DNA of 64,000 bases from Paradesertivirga superstes (GTDB taxonomy: Bacteria; Bacteroidota; Bacteroidia; Sphingobacteriales; Sphingobacteriaceae), in contig NZ_JBBJCN010000010.1 in NCBI RefSeq assembly GCF_037622515.1, positions 1-64,000 of the forward strand, written 5' to 3'. Below, in pieces: positions 17,294-25,815 of this stretch; the stretch's first letter is position 1; every line of letters starts with the position of its first letter. The notes under the pieces are model-generated. The model was not told the origin of the DNA and searched no databases. It saw only the letters and a program-made list of their open reading frames with translations. The position numbers and the translations under genes were made by a program.

Positions 17294-18640
17294 ATGAGAC
17301 CAAAAACAAGACAGCAACACCGGGTAATAGAATTAAGTTCTAAGTTACCCAACCTAGAAAAAACAGTAACACCTTGGGCGTTTGAAAAAGTCATAAAACA
17401 TTTAGCCTACCGAAATAAATCCAATACCTCCTGCTTAAGCTGTGGCCATGTGTGGAAGGGTAACGACATACACAAAAAAGATGTTTGTCCCTCCTGCAAA
17501 CGCAGGGTAACGGTTGAAGATAGCCGGAAAAAGAAACTTTCTCAACTTGTTTACTTCGCAGTTATTGATACCTGTGATGAGTTCCAACTTAACCGATATT
17601 TTCAAATGCGTACCTATCATAAATCCGGACAAGAACCACGTATCTATTTACAGGAAATCGTTCAGCAATTTATGAAACCTGATGGCAAACATGAACTTGT
17701 TGCCAGAAACAGAGGTGGAATGAGTTATTATCAAAACCACAATTTCAGCGGAGAACTGGAAATCAGAGATAGAACTTACATGCATGGCAAATACAACATT
17801 TGGCCGAGCAAAATCTATCCGAAAATGAAATACCTGCCGATTTATAAACGTAACGGCTTTAAAGGAAATTTTGGTGAAAGTACTCCCTTTGATATTTTCA
17901 ATTACATACTAAAGGACAGCAAAGCGGAAACCCTGATTAAAACGAAACAATATAGTTTGCTCGATGTGAGGTTTTCCTCAAAGTCTGAAAAGATTGAAAA
18001 ATTCTGGAATTCAATTAAAATCTGCATTAGGAACGGATATATTGTAAAAGATGCCCTAACCTTTCTTGATTATCTACAGTTATTAGAATTCTTTAAGAAA
18101 GACCTCTATAATTCAAAATTTGTCTGCCCTGAAAATTTAAAACAGGTACACGATAAACTTGTGGCTAAGAAAAGGAAAATTGACAGGCTTATTCAGATTC
18201 AACAGGATAAAGAGTTTGAGGCACGAAGGGCATTAGAAAAACAACGTGAACGGGAGGAAAGAATCAGCCGGATGGATGCCGACCAGCTTGAATACGTTTC
18301 TACTAAGAGTTACTATTTCAGACTTCAATTTACTGACGGAGACCTTACAATTAAAGTTTTAGAGAGTGTTCAGGAGTTCCTTTTAGAAGGCGACACGCTT
18401 AACCATTGTGTTTTCACCAACGAGTACTACAAAGAAGAAGACTCACTTATCTTATCAGCAAGAATTAACGGGGTCAGCATAGAAACGATTGAGGTATCAT
18501 TATCGGAATTAAGAATTATCCAATCCAGAGGTAAGAATAATCAACCGACAGCGCATAGCGAAAGGGTTAGGAAATTGGTACAGAAAAATATGAGGCACAT
18601 TGCCAAGATTTCAAAATCGGCCTTAATGGTAGCCGCATAA
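17294..18640 (+). CDS. pcfJ: PcfJ-like protein
   Basis: 448 residues. A zinc-ribbon-like pair (CLSCGHVW and CPSCKRRV) lies near residues 45-75, and the conserved PcfJ C-terminus is present: DTLNHCVFTNEYY, ILSARINGVSIETIEVSL and QSRGKNNQP. A charged coiled-coil stretch lies around residue 315. PcfJ-like proteins accompany conjugative elements of Gram-positive bacteria and Bacteroidota; their biochemical function is not established. It is the last gene of the ardC-pcfK-pcfJ run. Confidence 0.85.
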   Translation: MRPKTRQQHRVIELSSKLPNLEKTVTPWAFEKVIKHLAYRNKSNTSCLSCGHVWKGNDIHKKDVCPSCKRRVTVEDSRKKKLSQLVYFAVIDTCDEFQLNRYFQMRTYHKSGQEPRIYLQEIVQQFMKPDGKHELVARNRGGMSYYQNHNFSGELEIRDRTYMHGKYNIWPSKIYPKMKYLPIYKRNGFKGNFGESTPFDIFNYILKDSKAETLIKTKQYSLLDVRFSSKSEKIEKFWNSIKICIRNGYIVKDALTFLDYLQLLEFFKKDLYNSKFVCPENLKQVHDKLVAKKRKIDRLIQIQQDKEFEARRALEKQREREERISRMDADQLEYVSTKSYYFRLQFTDGDLTIKVLESVQEFLLEGDTLNHCVFTNEYYKEEDSLILSARINGVSIETIEVSLSELRIIQSRGKNNQPTAHSERVRKLVQKNMRHIAKISKSALMVAA

Positions 18641-18755
18641 TTTCACTGGAATGAGTGATAATATCAATAAAATCATTACTTTTAAAATAACCATAATATC
18701 CGGTTGCCTGGCCTCAGGCACCGGATTATGACCGGGAAACAAATATCTACTACTA

Positions 18756-18939
18756 TGGAAATCAAATTTCAATCCGGTGATGGAGTATCGTTTAATGATA
18801 TTATTACTAGATCATATTTAATTTTAATGACGGCCGATTTTTAATAGCCGGTTACGGTTTCCCTGTTTTGCAGGGCGAACTTACAAAGGCATATCATGTA
18901 GAAAGGGAGGAAGATGAAACTACTGTCCATAGTAATTAA
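18756..18939 (+). pseudogene. Short frameshifted unknown gene
   Basis: ATG at 18756 reads MEIKFQSGDGVSFNDIITRS and then stops after 29 codons. A second frame continues with FNDGRFLIAGYGFPVLQG and ends at 18939. The T/A-rich TTTAATTTTAATG stretch at the junction is a likely slip site. The product is not recognised. A hairpin with TGCCTG and CAGGCA arms precedes it near 18700. Confidence 0.35.
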
Positions 18940-19087
18940 GGTATTATTCTGGTTGCTCTATCTCGTAGCAGACCTGATTTGGAAATGTGCGGTACTCCTC
19001 CTATCGATTTCTTTAACCTTGATAATCATCCTGTTTATTTCAGTCATAGGGAGTATGTTCAGCAGTTTGCGGAATGTACCAAGCTAA
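18914..19087 (+). CDS. Small membrane protein, 57 residues
   Basis: ATG at 18914 opens a very hydrophobic 57-residue protein with two likely membrane helices (KVLFWLLYLVADLIW and LLLSISLTLIIILFISVIG). It overlaps the end of the preceding broken frame and ends 17 bp before the next gene. No family is recognised. Confidence 0.45.
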   Translation: MKLLSIVIKVLFWLLYLVADLIWKCAVLLLSISLTLIIILFISVIGSMFSSLRNVPS

Positions 19088-19104
19088 TTTTAAAATTCAA
19101 GAGT

Positions 19105-19440
19105 ATGTCAGAAGAAGATATCAAAGATGTAAAAGAGTTGTATTTAAGGAATTTGAGCCAGGACGAGAGTGCCGAGGTGAAAACTTTACAACTAATGTTC
19201 TCTGAAAAGACGGCAACAGGAGCAGCGAAGCGAGCGATGTTCAACTACAGCAAGCTTCATAAATCCTATACCGAAGCACAGCAGGAAATCAGAGATTTGA
19301 AAGCCAAGGTTCGGGAATTGGAAAATAATCTTCAAAACCTGAATTACGATGTGATTAAACATTTTGATTTGGAATTTAAACTCCAAAATTCCAAACGTTC
19401 TCTGTTAGCAAAAGTAAACGGGGAACCTACAAAGCCATAA
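19105..19440 (+). CDS. Coiled-coil protein of unknown function
   Basis: 111 residues from MSEEDIKDVKELYL. The middle (about residues 45-85) is a coiled coil with a leucine heptad (EIRDLKAKVRELENNLQNL). Codons upstream of 19105 overlap the small membrane-protein gene in another frame and are not used. The GTAGA array B starts right after its stop codon. Function unknown. Confidence 0.55.
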   Translation: MSEEDIKDVKELYLRNLSQDESAEVKTLQLMFSEKTATGAAKRAMFNYSKLHKSYTEAQQEIRDLKAKVRELENNLQNLNYDVIKHFDLEFKLQNSKRSLLAKVNGEPTKP

Positions 19441-19444
19441 AATA

Positions 19445-19559
19445 GTAGATAGTTTTAATCCTGGCTCGGTGATCAGCTGTTCACCGGCCAGCTCTATTTG
19501 TAGACGAAAATTTTGAATCTACCTTTCTGCAGATCTTCCGGAAGAAAAAATTTGTAGAT
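19445..19559 (+). repeat. GTAGA-motif phased array B
   Basis: GTAGAT at 19445, GTAGAC at 19500 and GTAGAT at 19554 are spaced 55 and 54 bp. Spacers carry TGATCA, CAGCTG, GGCCAG and AGATCT. Confidence 0.7.
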
Positions 19560-19648
19560 GAATTGTAAATCTGCCGGAAACGAAGGATTATCAAATATTT
19601 TGTTTTTAATTTGAAGAATCCGTTTTTTAAAACCTAACAGTATTTTCA

Positions 19649-20011
19649 ATGATTAAGGTTAAACATCCTTTGGATGATTGTAACACATCTCAGGAAAAAC
19701 TTTTAAGCCAGTTTGATGAGGGTGAGAGGCGCTTCCATGAATTAATGTTTTCGTATGGAAACTCTGCCTATTTATATCATAGCAGAGCTAGAGAGTTTGA
19801 ACCCTCGATGACCGATTTTTCGGAATGGCTGGAAGGCCTCGCGCAAAATATCCGAAAAGATATGGAGCAAAAAGGTTTTGAAGCCTGTAAGGGTGTACTT
19901 TCATTTACGCGTTATGTGAACGAAAAGAATGATATCGGTATGGAGGAATTTATACAGACACAAATGGGAGAAGAATATCAGGAATACAAAAATATAATCA
20001 ATCCTGAATAA
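19649..20011 (+). CDS. Unknown protein, 120 residues
   Basis: Soluble, acidic and helical protein without recognised motif. It follows array B by about 90 bp and is followed by array C, so it is probably a single-gene unit. The composition and codon use look like a real gene. Confidence 0.55.
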   Translation: MIKVKHPLDDCNTSQEKLLSQFDEGERRFHELMFSYGNSAYLYHSRAREFEPSMTDFSEWLEGLAQNIRKDMEQKGFEACKGVLSFTRYVNEKNDIGMEEFIQTQMGEEYQEYKNIINPE

Positions 20012-20115
20012 CGATTCAATATTCTAATCAACGTAAATAAAGAGCTTTACAAAAACTATCTTAGTCTTTTTTCCAATCGCGGATCTTCCATATCTAAATT
20101 TTCGTAATTGCATTT

Positions 20116-20241
20116 GTAGATAAATTTTGAGGTAGTTTCTTCTGGCCAGTCGCGGATCCCCACCAGCGCCAAATTAATATGTAGACAATCTCTGGAATTT
20201 AACCTGGCTCAAGTTCAAGTCTGCTTCGCTGTTTTGTAGAT
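20116..20241 (+). repeat. GTAGA-motif phased array C
   Basis: GTAGAT at 20116, GTAGAC at 20181 and GTAGAT at 20236 are spaced 65 and 55 bp. The first spacer holds GGCCAG and GGATCC. A GGATC block at 20080 suggests a decayed upstream unit. Confidence 0.7.
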
Positions 20242-20370
20242 GATTTGAAAATAATCTAACGACTGATAAACCAATAAGTTAAATAGCGGTAAAATCTTAA
20301 CTTTGTATCATCGATACAATCTCTTTCCCAGGGATAGAGACTGTTAAATTTTATATAGTTAAGACTTTGC

Positions 20371-20522
20371 GTTAGCAAAAACTCGAAAAAGGAAACTGGT
20401 AATTTCAAAACACAACCGAGGAATAGCAAAACGCACATGCCGTTGGCGTGTGCTTGCTTATTTCGGTTGAAGGTATACCAGTACCTCTTTTTCGGATAAG
20501 TTAAGCAGCGCCATCTTTTTTT
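20371..20522 (+). ncRNA. Long imperfect hairpin, possible structured RNA or palindromic element
   Basis: The left arm (from about 20371) and right arm (to about 20510) pair over some 60 bp: GAAAAAGGAAACTGGTA with TACCAGTACCTCTTTTTC, AACCGA with TCGGTT, and GCACATGCC with GGCGTGTGC around a GTT loop. A T run (20514-20522) follows. A frame on the - strand through this hairpin is rejected as a gene. It may be a terminator-ended RNA or a REP-like palindrome. Confidence 0.5.
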
Positions 20523-20578
20523 ATATGAGATCGATTTATACATTTATTTTAATACAAATACCTTTTTACCTTATCTTA

Positions 20579-20824
20579 ATGACTGATACCTTAAAGAATA
20601 ATTCCTTTCCAGGATTCGAATATCCTGTTGAACAACTTTCAAAATATTGCAGGTCCGGAGAAATTTTCACCATCCTGCTACAAACCTGCGAAATCATCAA
20701 TTTTACAGAAAAAGATGCTTTTTTAAATACAAAGGATAAGCAAGACCAGTTTGAAACCTGGTTGAAGAATCACAGGATAGTGAATATTAAAGAAGAAAGC
20801 GCGCATTTAAACAAGAAAAAATAA
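20579..20824 (+). CDS. Unknown protein, 81 residues
   Basis: Starts MTDTLKNNSF at 20579; an upstream in-frame start at 20525 would add a hydrophobic stretch that begins at the hairpin T run and is less likely. The protein is soluble with a helical C-terminus ending in a lysine cluster. A terminator follows 80 bp later. No family recognised. Confidence 0.5.
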   Translation: MTDTLKNNSFPGFEYPVEQLSKYCRSGEIFTILLQTCEIINFTEKDAFLNTKDKQDQFETWLKNHRIVNIKEESAHLNKKK

Positions 20825-20903
20825 AATACACGCACCCAAATTATAAAAGATTGAGTATAATTAATTGTCCTTCCCAAAAGGACGTTTTTCATAGGTAGAT
20901 GTA

Positions 20904-20931
20904 GGGTTGGACAATAGTTCAACCCTTTTTT
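20904..20931. terminator. Terminator between convergent genes
   Basis: GGGTTGGAC and GTTCAACCC form a 9-bp stem (one wobble) around AATA, followed by TTTTTT on the + strand. It separates the + gene at 20579 from the - gene at 20970. Confidence 0.8.
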
Positions 20932-20969
20932 CTTTAAAGAATTTTTATACATCCAAAATAAACTACCAT

Positions 20970-21185
20970 TCATTTTTGAGTGCCGGATGCTATTCTTAGA
21001 AAATATCTTGCTAAAATTAAGAGAACGGCCATTACTCCTCCTATTACGGGATAAGGTAAATCCACACCACCCAGGAACAAACCCATTAGAGTGAACCAAA
21101 GGATTATAATCAGGATAGCCACTATAACAGAATTGGTATGTTTTCCAGTGAGCTTGTCCAATTTGCTCAGATTTCTATTTTCCAT
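20970..21185 (-). CDS. Small two-helix membrane protein, SKLDKLTGKHT family copy 1
   Basis: 71 residues from MENRNLSKLDKLTGKHT, followed by two membrane helices. The N-terminal block is almost identical to that of the protein at 56400-56615, whose membrane part has diverged, which points to a conserved cytoplasmic or interaction motif. ATG at 21185 is preferred over one seven codons upstream because the paralogue starts at the matching place. Function unknown. Confidence 0.6.
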   Translation of the reverse strand: MENRNLSKLDKLTGKHTNSVIVAILIIILWFTLMGLFLGGVDLPYPVIGGVMAVLLILARYFLRIASGTQK

Positions 21186-21477
21186 TATTTTTTCTTTTGC
21201 CCGCAACGATCTTTTTAAAGACGGTTAGCAAGCTGTTTATTAATATGCAAGTTGGGTATATGTATTCTACAAACACCGCCGTAATACCGCCGATCTATGG
21301 CCGGAAGTTGAAAGGTCGTAATCTCTCCCGGATTGGTAAACGACAGGGATATTACTAGTGTCAGAGCTGTTTTTATCGTCCCCTCTTATAATAGTATAAG
21401 GTATTCCCGATATCCAATCAAGCGCGAAAAATAGAACTGCGGATGATATAGCTATAATTCAAAGGAATTTTTTTATT

Positions 21478-21888
21478 TTGGTACTGATAAGTAAGTTTTC
21501 TTTTTCCCTTTGCTTTCTCTGCATTTCTTTCATAGCCTTTGCCTCTGAAATTCTAACGGGCAAAGTAGTTGCTGTGGCCGATGGTGACACCATTACCATT
21601 CTTAACAGTAATTTTCAGCAAGTTAAAATCAGACTGCATGGTATCGATTGTCCCGAGAAGTCCCAGGATTTCGGGCAAAAAGCCACCTCTGATTTATGCT
21701 ATGGTAAAACGGTTGAAGTGCAGGCACTGGATACTGATCGATACGGAAGAACCATCGGGCTTGTGAAGCTTCCTGATGGGAAAGTATTAAATAAGGAATT
21801 ACTTAAAGCCGGTTTAGCCTGGCATTATAAACATTACGATAAAAGCGCAGACTTTGCCAGTCTTGAAGAAACTGCCAAAAAAAAATAA
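21478..21888 (+). CDS. Secreted thermonuclease (SNase) homologue, 3' end frameshifted at an A9 run
   Basis: Starts at TTG 21478 after AAAGGA; there is no ATG. A signal peptide precedes the SNase fold with GDGDTI-like VADGDTIT, the catalytic RLHGIDCPE segment and DRYGRTIG. The frame stops right after nine A's. Reading eight A's instead continues as NKVGLWVQPNAIAPWEFRT, the conserved SNase C-terminus, and stops at 21949, where TGA overlaps the ATG of the next gene. The A9 run is therefore an error, a recent mutation, or a slippage site. Full length would be about 156 residues. Confidence 0.8.
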   Translation: MVLISKFSFSLCFLCISFIAFASEILTGKVVAVADGDTITILNSNFQQVKIRLHGIDCPEKSQDFGQKATSDLCYGKTVEVQALDTDRYGRTIGLVKLPDGKVLNKELLKAGLAWHYKHYDKSADFASLEETAKKK

Positions 21889-21945
21889 AGTGGGTTTATG
21901 GGTGCAGCCTAATGCAATTGCCCCCTGGGAATTTAGAACGAGTAG

Positions 21946-22407
21946 ATGAGTTTATTTTTGAAAAAAATCACTAACGGGATCAATAAAATTTATGGTGAAG
22001 ACCCGTTAAGGAAAGCATTTGCCGTACATATTGTAAACTATATCGTCCATCTGGATAAACAAGAATTTGAATTTAATGTCAGGGACCTGGGTGTTTTCGC
22101 CCGTTTAAATGTTGATTATTTGGCGGCTCTGTTGGATGTGGAAGAAATTGACAGGCCTACTCCCTTATTTGAAGCTACCATGCTCATGCTGATGAAGACA
22201 AACCTGATTTTTGAAAAAGATTTGAGGTCTGGAAATGATTGGGAAAACACCGTTCATATCAGCGGTTATTCAATTTTTAAAACGATGCAGATGATTCCTG
22301 GCGGGAACCGCATGACAAAGGAGGGGAGCGCTCAGGGGGTTATTTATAAGTGTATTTTAACAAACGAATTCTGGAACGATTACGGGTTCCAAATGAATTT
22401 GAACTGA
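21946..22407 (+). CDS. Unknown protein, 153 residues
   Basis: Soluble helical protein starting MSLFLKKITNG; its ATG overlaps the TGA of the frame-corrected thermonuclease (ATGA), so the two are probably translationally coupled. No conserved domain is recognised. A hairpin (22422-22440) follows it. Confidence 0.6.
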   Translation: MSLFLKKITNGINKIYGEDPLRKAFAVHIVNYIVHLDKQEFEFNVRDLGVFARLNVDYLAALLDVEEIDRPTPLFEATMLMLMKTNLIFEKDLRSGNDWENTVHISGYSIFKTMQMIPGGNRMTKEGSAQGVIYKCILTNEFWNDYGFQMNLN

Positions 22408-22421
22408 ACCAAATGAAAAAA

Positions 22422-22440
22422 GCCTTAACAGGGTTAAGGC
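22422..22440. terminator. Bidirectional-type terminator hairpin
   Basis: GCCTTAAC and GTTAAGGC form a perfect 8-bp stem around AGG. An A run precedes it, giving a U run when read on the - strand, so it likely ends the - strand genes at 22615-22973. Confidence 0.7.
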
Positions 22441-22614
22441 CTAATCATTAATTTAAAAAGAACGAATTATCTCGGGGCAAAGCTAAGATTTACAGATGTA
22501 CTATCCCATCCCTTTTGCTATCTCATATTTAACAGTTATTTCTGAGGGATAGCCTGAATCATCAACCACTTTCAAACATTGAGCGTTCGTATTCAGCCTC
22601 AATTCAAGAGCTGC

Positions 22615-22755
22615 CTAATAATGGTAAAAAAATGTGTCCTGGTATGGTTCCCGATTTTTTTTAGCTTCTTCGATTAATTTTTTTTCAACTTCTGTTTCAG
22701 GTGTTAATCCGATCTTACATTCTGACCGGGTGAAATCAATTACAGTGTATTTCAT
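22615..22755 (-). CDS. Small unknown protein, 46 residues
   Basis: Reads MKYTVIDFTRSECKIG and ends with DTFFYHY. Its ATG overlaps the TGA of the histone H1-like gene upstream (ATGA), which supports translation. Charged and soluble; no family recognised. Confidence 0.5.
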   Translation of the reverse strand: MKYTVIDFTRSECKIGLTPETEVEKKLIEEAKKNREPYQDTFFYHY

Positions 22756-22973
22756 TTACTTACACCTTTACTTCCAGGGCCGAATTTTGCGGTGAGTTCA
22801 CCACCGTTTTTCAGATCAGTTACTTCTTTCCTTATTTCGGAAGCCAAACCTTTAATGTCCTGTAAAGTTTTTCTAACCCGTGTGCCGGCAGCATTGTTAC
22901 CGCCATTGTAAAATTTGTCAGCGTCTTTTTCTACTGATGCAATGAGATCTTTGAGTTTATTATATTTTTCCAT
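22752..22973 (-). CDS. Histone H1-like (Hc1-type) protein
   Basis: 73 residues from MEKYNKLKDLIASVEKDADK, with AAGTRVRKTLQDIKGLA, which matches the small histone H1-like proteins found throughout Bacteroidota. It is expected to bind DNA and take part in nucleoid packing. A frame extension upstream to 23039 is rejected because the conserved start is at 22973. On a plasmid it may act as a silencing or stealth protein (inference). Confidence 0.75.
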   Translation of the reverse strand: MEKYNKLKDLIASVEKDADKFYNGGNNAAGTRVRKTLQDIKGLASEIRKEVTDLKNGGELTAKFGPGSKGVSK

Positions 22974-23042
22974 CGGATATTGTTTAGACCTGTAAGATGC
23001 AAAACTGCCTTTAATGTTCCAATAGGTTGAGAAGAACATTTT

Positions 23043-23158
23043 ATCTACAATATATTGTTACTGCCAGCTGGAACTGCACCTTCCTGGAAAGAAAAATGTA
23101 GACGATATTTAGGGTTTCTGGATCCGGGTTCTGTTTCCGGAGAGGGCTTTCTGTAGAT
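23043..23158 (+). repeat. GTAGA-motif phased array D
   Basis: GTAGAC at 23098 and GTAGAT at 23153 are 55 bp apart. An inverted copy (ATCTAC, 23043-23048) lies exactly 55 bp upstream of the first. CAGCTG and GGATCC lie in the spacers. Confidence 0.65.
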
Positions 23159-23297
23159 AGATTTAAGTCAGTTCTTAAAAGAAAAATCTCCAATCTGGGA
23201 GAAAGGAGATTTTTAACTAACCAATTATAAGCCATATGTTTATACCAGGTTTCCTGAAAGGTAACCCGGTACCCTTAAAATCTCTATCAAATTTTTT

Positions 23298-24317
23298 TCA
23301 AATCTCCTCTTTTCCAGATGTTTTATCCTGTTTTTCAATTTCCTTTTTTACTTCCTCGATAAGTTGTTGTTCCGTAGGGAGGTATAACCGGTACTCACTT
23401 GCGATAATGTGTGTATTATCTTCGGGAAGAGAAATTTTTACAACTGCATTATTCTTTTCGGCACAAAGGAGTATGCCAATTGTCGGCTTTTCAAAATCTT
23501 TCTTTTCAAACCGGTCATAATAGTTTACATACATCTGCAACTGTCCAATATCCTGATGCGTGAGTTTATCGGTCTTTATCTCAATAATAACAAAGCATTG
23601 TAATAACCTGTTGTAGAATACTAGGTCAATATAAAAATCGTCTCCCTCTATATGTAATCGCTTTTGCCTTGCGACGAAAGTAAAACCGTTCCCAAGTTCA
23701 AGCAGGAAATCATGAAGATGGGTAATGATAGCTTGTTCCAGGTCTCTTTCATAATAGGATGATTCCCTTTTGAGCCCCAGGAATTCAAGATACATCGGAT
23801 CTTTAATAATCTCCCTGGCATTGGAAGCATCTTTTTCATTTCTGGCGACAGCTAAGACGCTTTCCCGATCGTTGCTTGCTAATAGCCTTTCCCAAAGACT
23901 GCTATAAATCTGGCGCTCTAACTGCCTTACGGTCCAATTATTTTTAACTGCCTCGGCACAGTAAAAGTCCCGCTTGTCCTGTGAATCCAGACGGATAAGC
24001 AGTTTATATTGACTCCAGCTTAATTGCGAATACAGTGTATTCGCATTTGGAAACGTCCGGTAAAACTGACGGAAAAGTTCAACCTGCCTTTTTGAAAAGC
24101 CGGTACCATATTGGGGTTCCAGTTGTTCAGCGATATACCTGGTTAAATAACTGCCATAATCAGCGCGGTCCTGCCCTCTCTGTTCCTCTTCAAATATTCT
24201 CTGACCAACATTCCAGTACATCAAAGTCCTTTCAAAGTCAATCTGCCGGATTGCCTTGTCCCGAGCATTCTCAATGATTGCTTTAAGATCTGAAATTAGT
24301 GATTGATCAGTTAGCAT
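23298..24317 (-). CDS. YhcG-family PDDEXK nuclease (DUF1016)
   Basis: 339 residues. The N-terminal DUF1016_N winged-helix-like part (residues 1-150, with YWNVGQRI and LSWSQYKLLIR) is followed by a DUF1016 PD-(D/E)XK nuclease core: DDFYIDLVFYN and VIIEIKTDKL give the acidic and E-x-K residues. Length is normal. Relatives are thought to act on DNA, sometimes in defence or mobile-element contexts; the substrate is unknown. It has its own position between arrays D and E, on the - strand. Confidence 0.88.
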   Translation of the reverse strand: MLTDQSLISDLKAIIENARDKAIRQIDFERTLMYWNVGQRIFEEEQRGQDRADYGSYLTRYIAEQLEPQYGTGFSKRQVELFRQFYRTFPNANTLYSQLSWSQYKLLIRLDSQDKRDFYCAEAVKNNWTVRQLERQIYSSLWERLLASNDRESVLAVARNEKDASNAREIIKDPMYLEFLGLKRESSYYERDLEQAIITHLHDFLLELGNGFTFVARQKRLHIEGDDFYIDLVFYNRLLQCFVIIEIKTDKLTHQDIGQLQMYVNYYDRFEKKDFEKPTIGILLCAEKNNAVVKISLPEDNTHIIASEYRLYLPTEQQLIEEVKKEIEKQDKTSGKEEI

Positions 24318-24413
24318 CTTTATAGTTATTGAGATTTAAAAAAAGCATCCTTACTGTTTAAAAGTAGAACAAATTTAACTTCTGGCCAATTAGAATAAAC
24401 TAAAAGTCGTATT

Positions 24414-24598
24414 GTAGATGTTTCCAATATAGATACCCGGTGGCTCCCTGTTGGCCAGCCTAAAACTCCCTTTGAATTGTAGATGTTTTTTTACCAGGTA
24501 AGCGCTGCAGATCTGATCAGGCCAAGGGTATATGTAGATAATCCTTTTGATAGTGTTTTTTCTTATTTCCCCTTAATTTGAATTTTTTATAGGTAGAT
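24414..24598 (+). repeat. GTAGA-motif phased array E
   Basis: GTAGAT at 24414, 24479, 24534 and 24593 are spaced 65, 55 and 59 bp. Spacers hold GGCCAG, AGCGCT, CTGCAG, AGATCT and TGATCA. It ends 65 bp before the rep promoter box. Confidence 0.7.
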
Positions 24599-24656
24599 AA
24601 CTATATTTTGGAACAATTACGTATAATATTATCATTGAATTTGTTAGAAATATACA

Positions 24657-24671
24657 TTTTCGTATATTTAC
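24657..24671 (+). promoter_or_regulatory. rep promoter, GTATATTTA box
   Basis: TTTTCGTATATTTAC is the same box as in the ardC and 49667 promoters. It lies 71 bp upstream of the initiator gene, directly after array E. The region from 24600 is very AT-rich. Confidence 0.5.
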
Positions 24672-24741
24672 AAGACTGAATTTTATATCTGCCTGATGAT
24701 ATCACCAGTTGGATTTACAATATTATAAAAGCTAACTTAGC

Positions 24742-25815
24742 GTGATGGCCAAAAAGACCAACGTCATAAAAAAAACTGCGAAGAAGAAAGTTCCTATAGA
24801 ACTTCCTGCGGTTATGACGAAGATTTATCAGCCAAATAGAATCACCAATGCTCATCTACCTTTAACCCTTACTCAATCGAAGATTTTTGCATATGTTATG
24901 CTACAACTGCAAAGCGCGATTAAGCCACAGATGAACGGATTGTCTTTTTTGCAACTTGACTTATTTGAAAAAGATAACCCTGATCTGGTTAAACTGATTG
25001 TACCTTTAAAGGAGATAGCAACAAGCGCTTCCCAATACCGCGATGTAAAACAAGCAATAAAGGATTTGGCCGCTGTTGTTGTAGCTGTTCCTTACAAAGA
25101 CGAAAAAGGCAAGGGGATGGAGCGGATCACCGGTTTGATACGCGCCAACATTCCTGACAAAGCGGATTATAATTCAGAGATCCAAATTGAGATAGAAAAG
25201 CGTGTTGCAGAGGTGTTAGTGAGGATTGATAAGAACGACAATAATCTACCTGTTAATTATACTTCCTATTACTATGAAACCATATTACGAGCCAAGAGCG
25301 TTTATACTCCAAGGCTGTATCCTTTAATTGCCTCCTGGGCTAAAAAAGGTGGTTTTTCAATCTCTATGGATAAACTAAAGGAACATTTGAGTATTCCTGA
25401 CCAATACCCCCGCTTCTACGATTTCAAAAAGAACGTTCTGGAGCCGGTACAAAAAGACATCTTTGAAAAGGCCCATTGCTGGTTTAACTGTAATGCCAAA
25501 GATTTCAAGACCATTGAGAAAAAAGAAGTGATGCTCAACTTCAAAGTTATTACACCTGAATTCCAGGAGGAAATGACCAAGAAGGATGAGACAATACTAG
25601 GAATGCTAAGATTACACTTTGGATTTAACAACGAACAAATCCGTAAAGTGGAGGAAATTCTAAAAGACCAGGAAATTAGCCGTCATGCTATCAATCAAAA
25701 AATTGTTGAGGTGGAGGACTTTATATTCCGCACCAATAGCGATCATACAAAAGAGCCTATTGAGAATAAGGCGAATTATATGTTAAAAGCTCTGGTGCAA
25801 CAGTTCGGCAGTTAA
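24742..25815 (+). CDS. repB: Plasmid replication initiator (Rep_3 superfamily)
   Basis: 357 residues with the initiator landmarks of Rep_3/RepB proteins: an N-terminal winged helix with LTLTQSKIFAYVMLQLQ, and a second winged helix in the middle (YETILRAKSVYTPRLYPLIASW, FSISMDKLKEHL, YPRFYDFKKNVLEPVQKDI). It should bind the iterons that begin right after its stop codon and start replication. A lysine-rich N-terminus may help DNA binding. Its presence is the main evidence that this element is a plasmid. Confidence 0.92.
   Translation: MMAKKTNVIKKTAKKKVPIELPAVMTKIYQPNRITNAHLPLTLTQSKIFAYVMLQLQSAIKPQMNGLSFLQLDLFEKDNPDLVKLIVPLKEIATSASQYRDVKQAIKDLAAVVVAVPYKDEKGKGMERITGLIRANIPDKADYNSEIQIEIEKRVAEVLVRIDKNDNNLPVNYTSYYYETILRAKSVYTPRLYPLIASWAKKGGFSISMDKLKEHLSIPDQYPRFYDFKKNVLEPVQKDIFEKAHCWFNCNAKDFKTIEKKEVMLNFKVITPEFQEEMTKKDETILGMLRLHFGFNNEQIRKVEEILKDQEISRHAINQKIVEVEDFIFRTNSDHTKEPIENKANYMLKALVQQFGS

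Noticed and set aside
20256..20543. Minus-strand frame of 95 codons
   Set aside because: It runs through both arms of the long hairpin and has no plausible start context, so it looks like a by-product of the palindrome.
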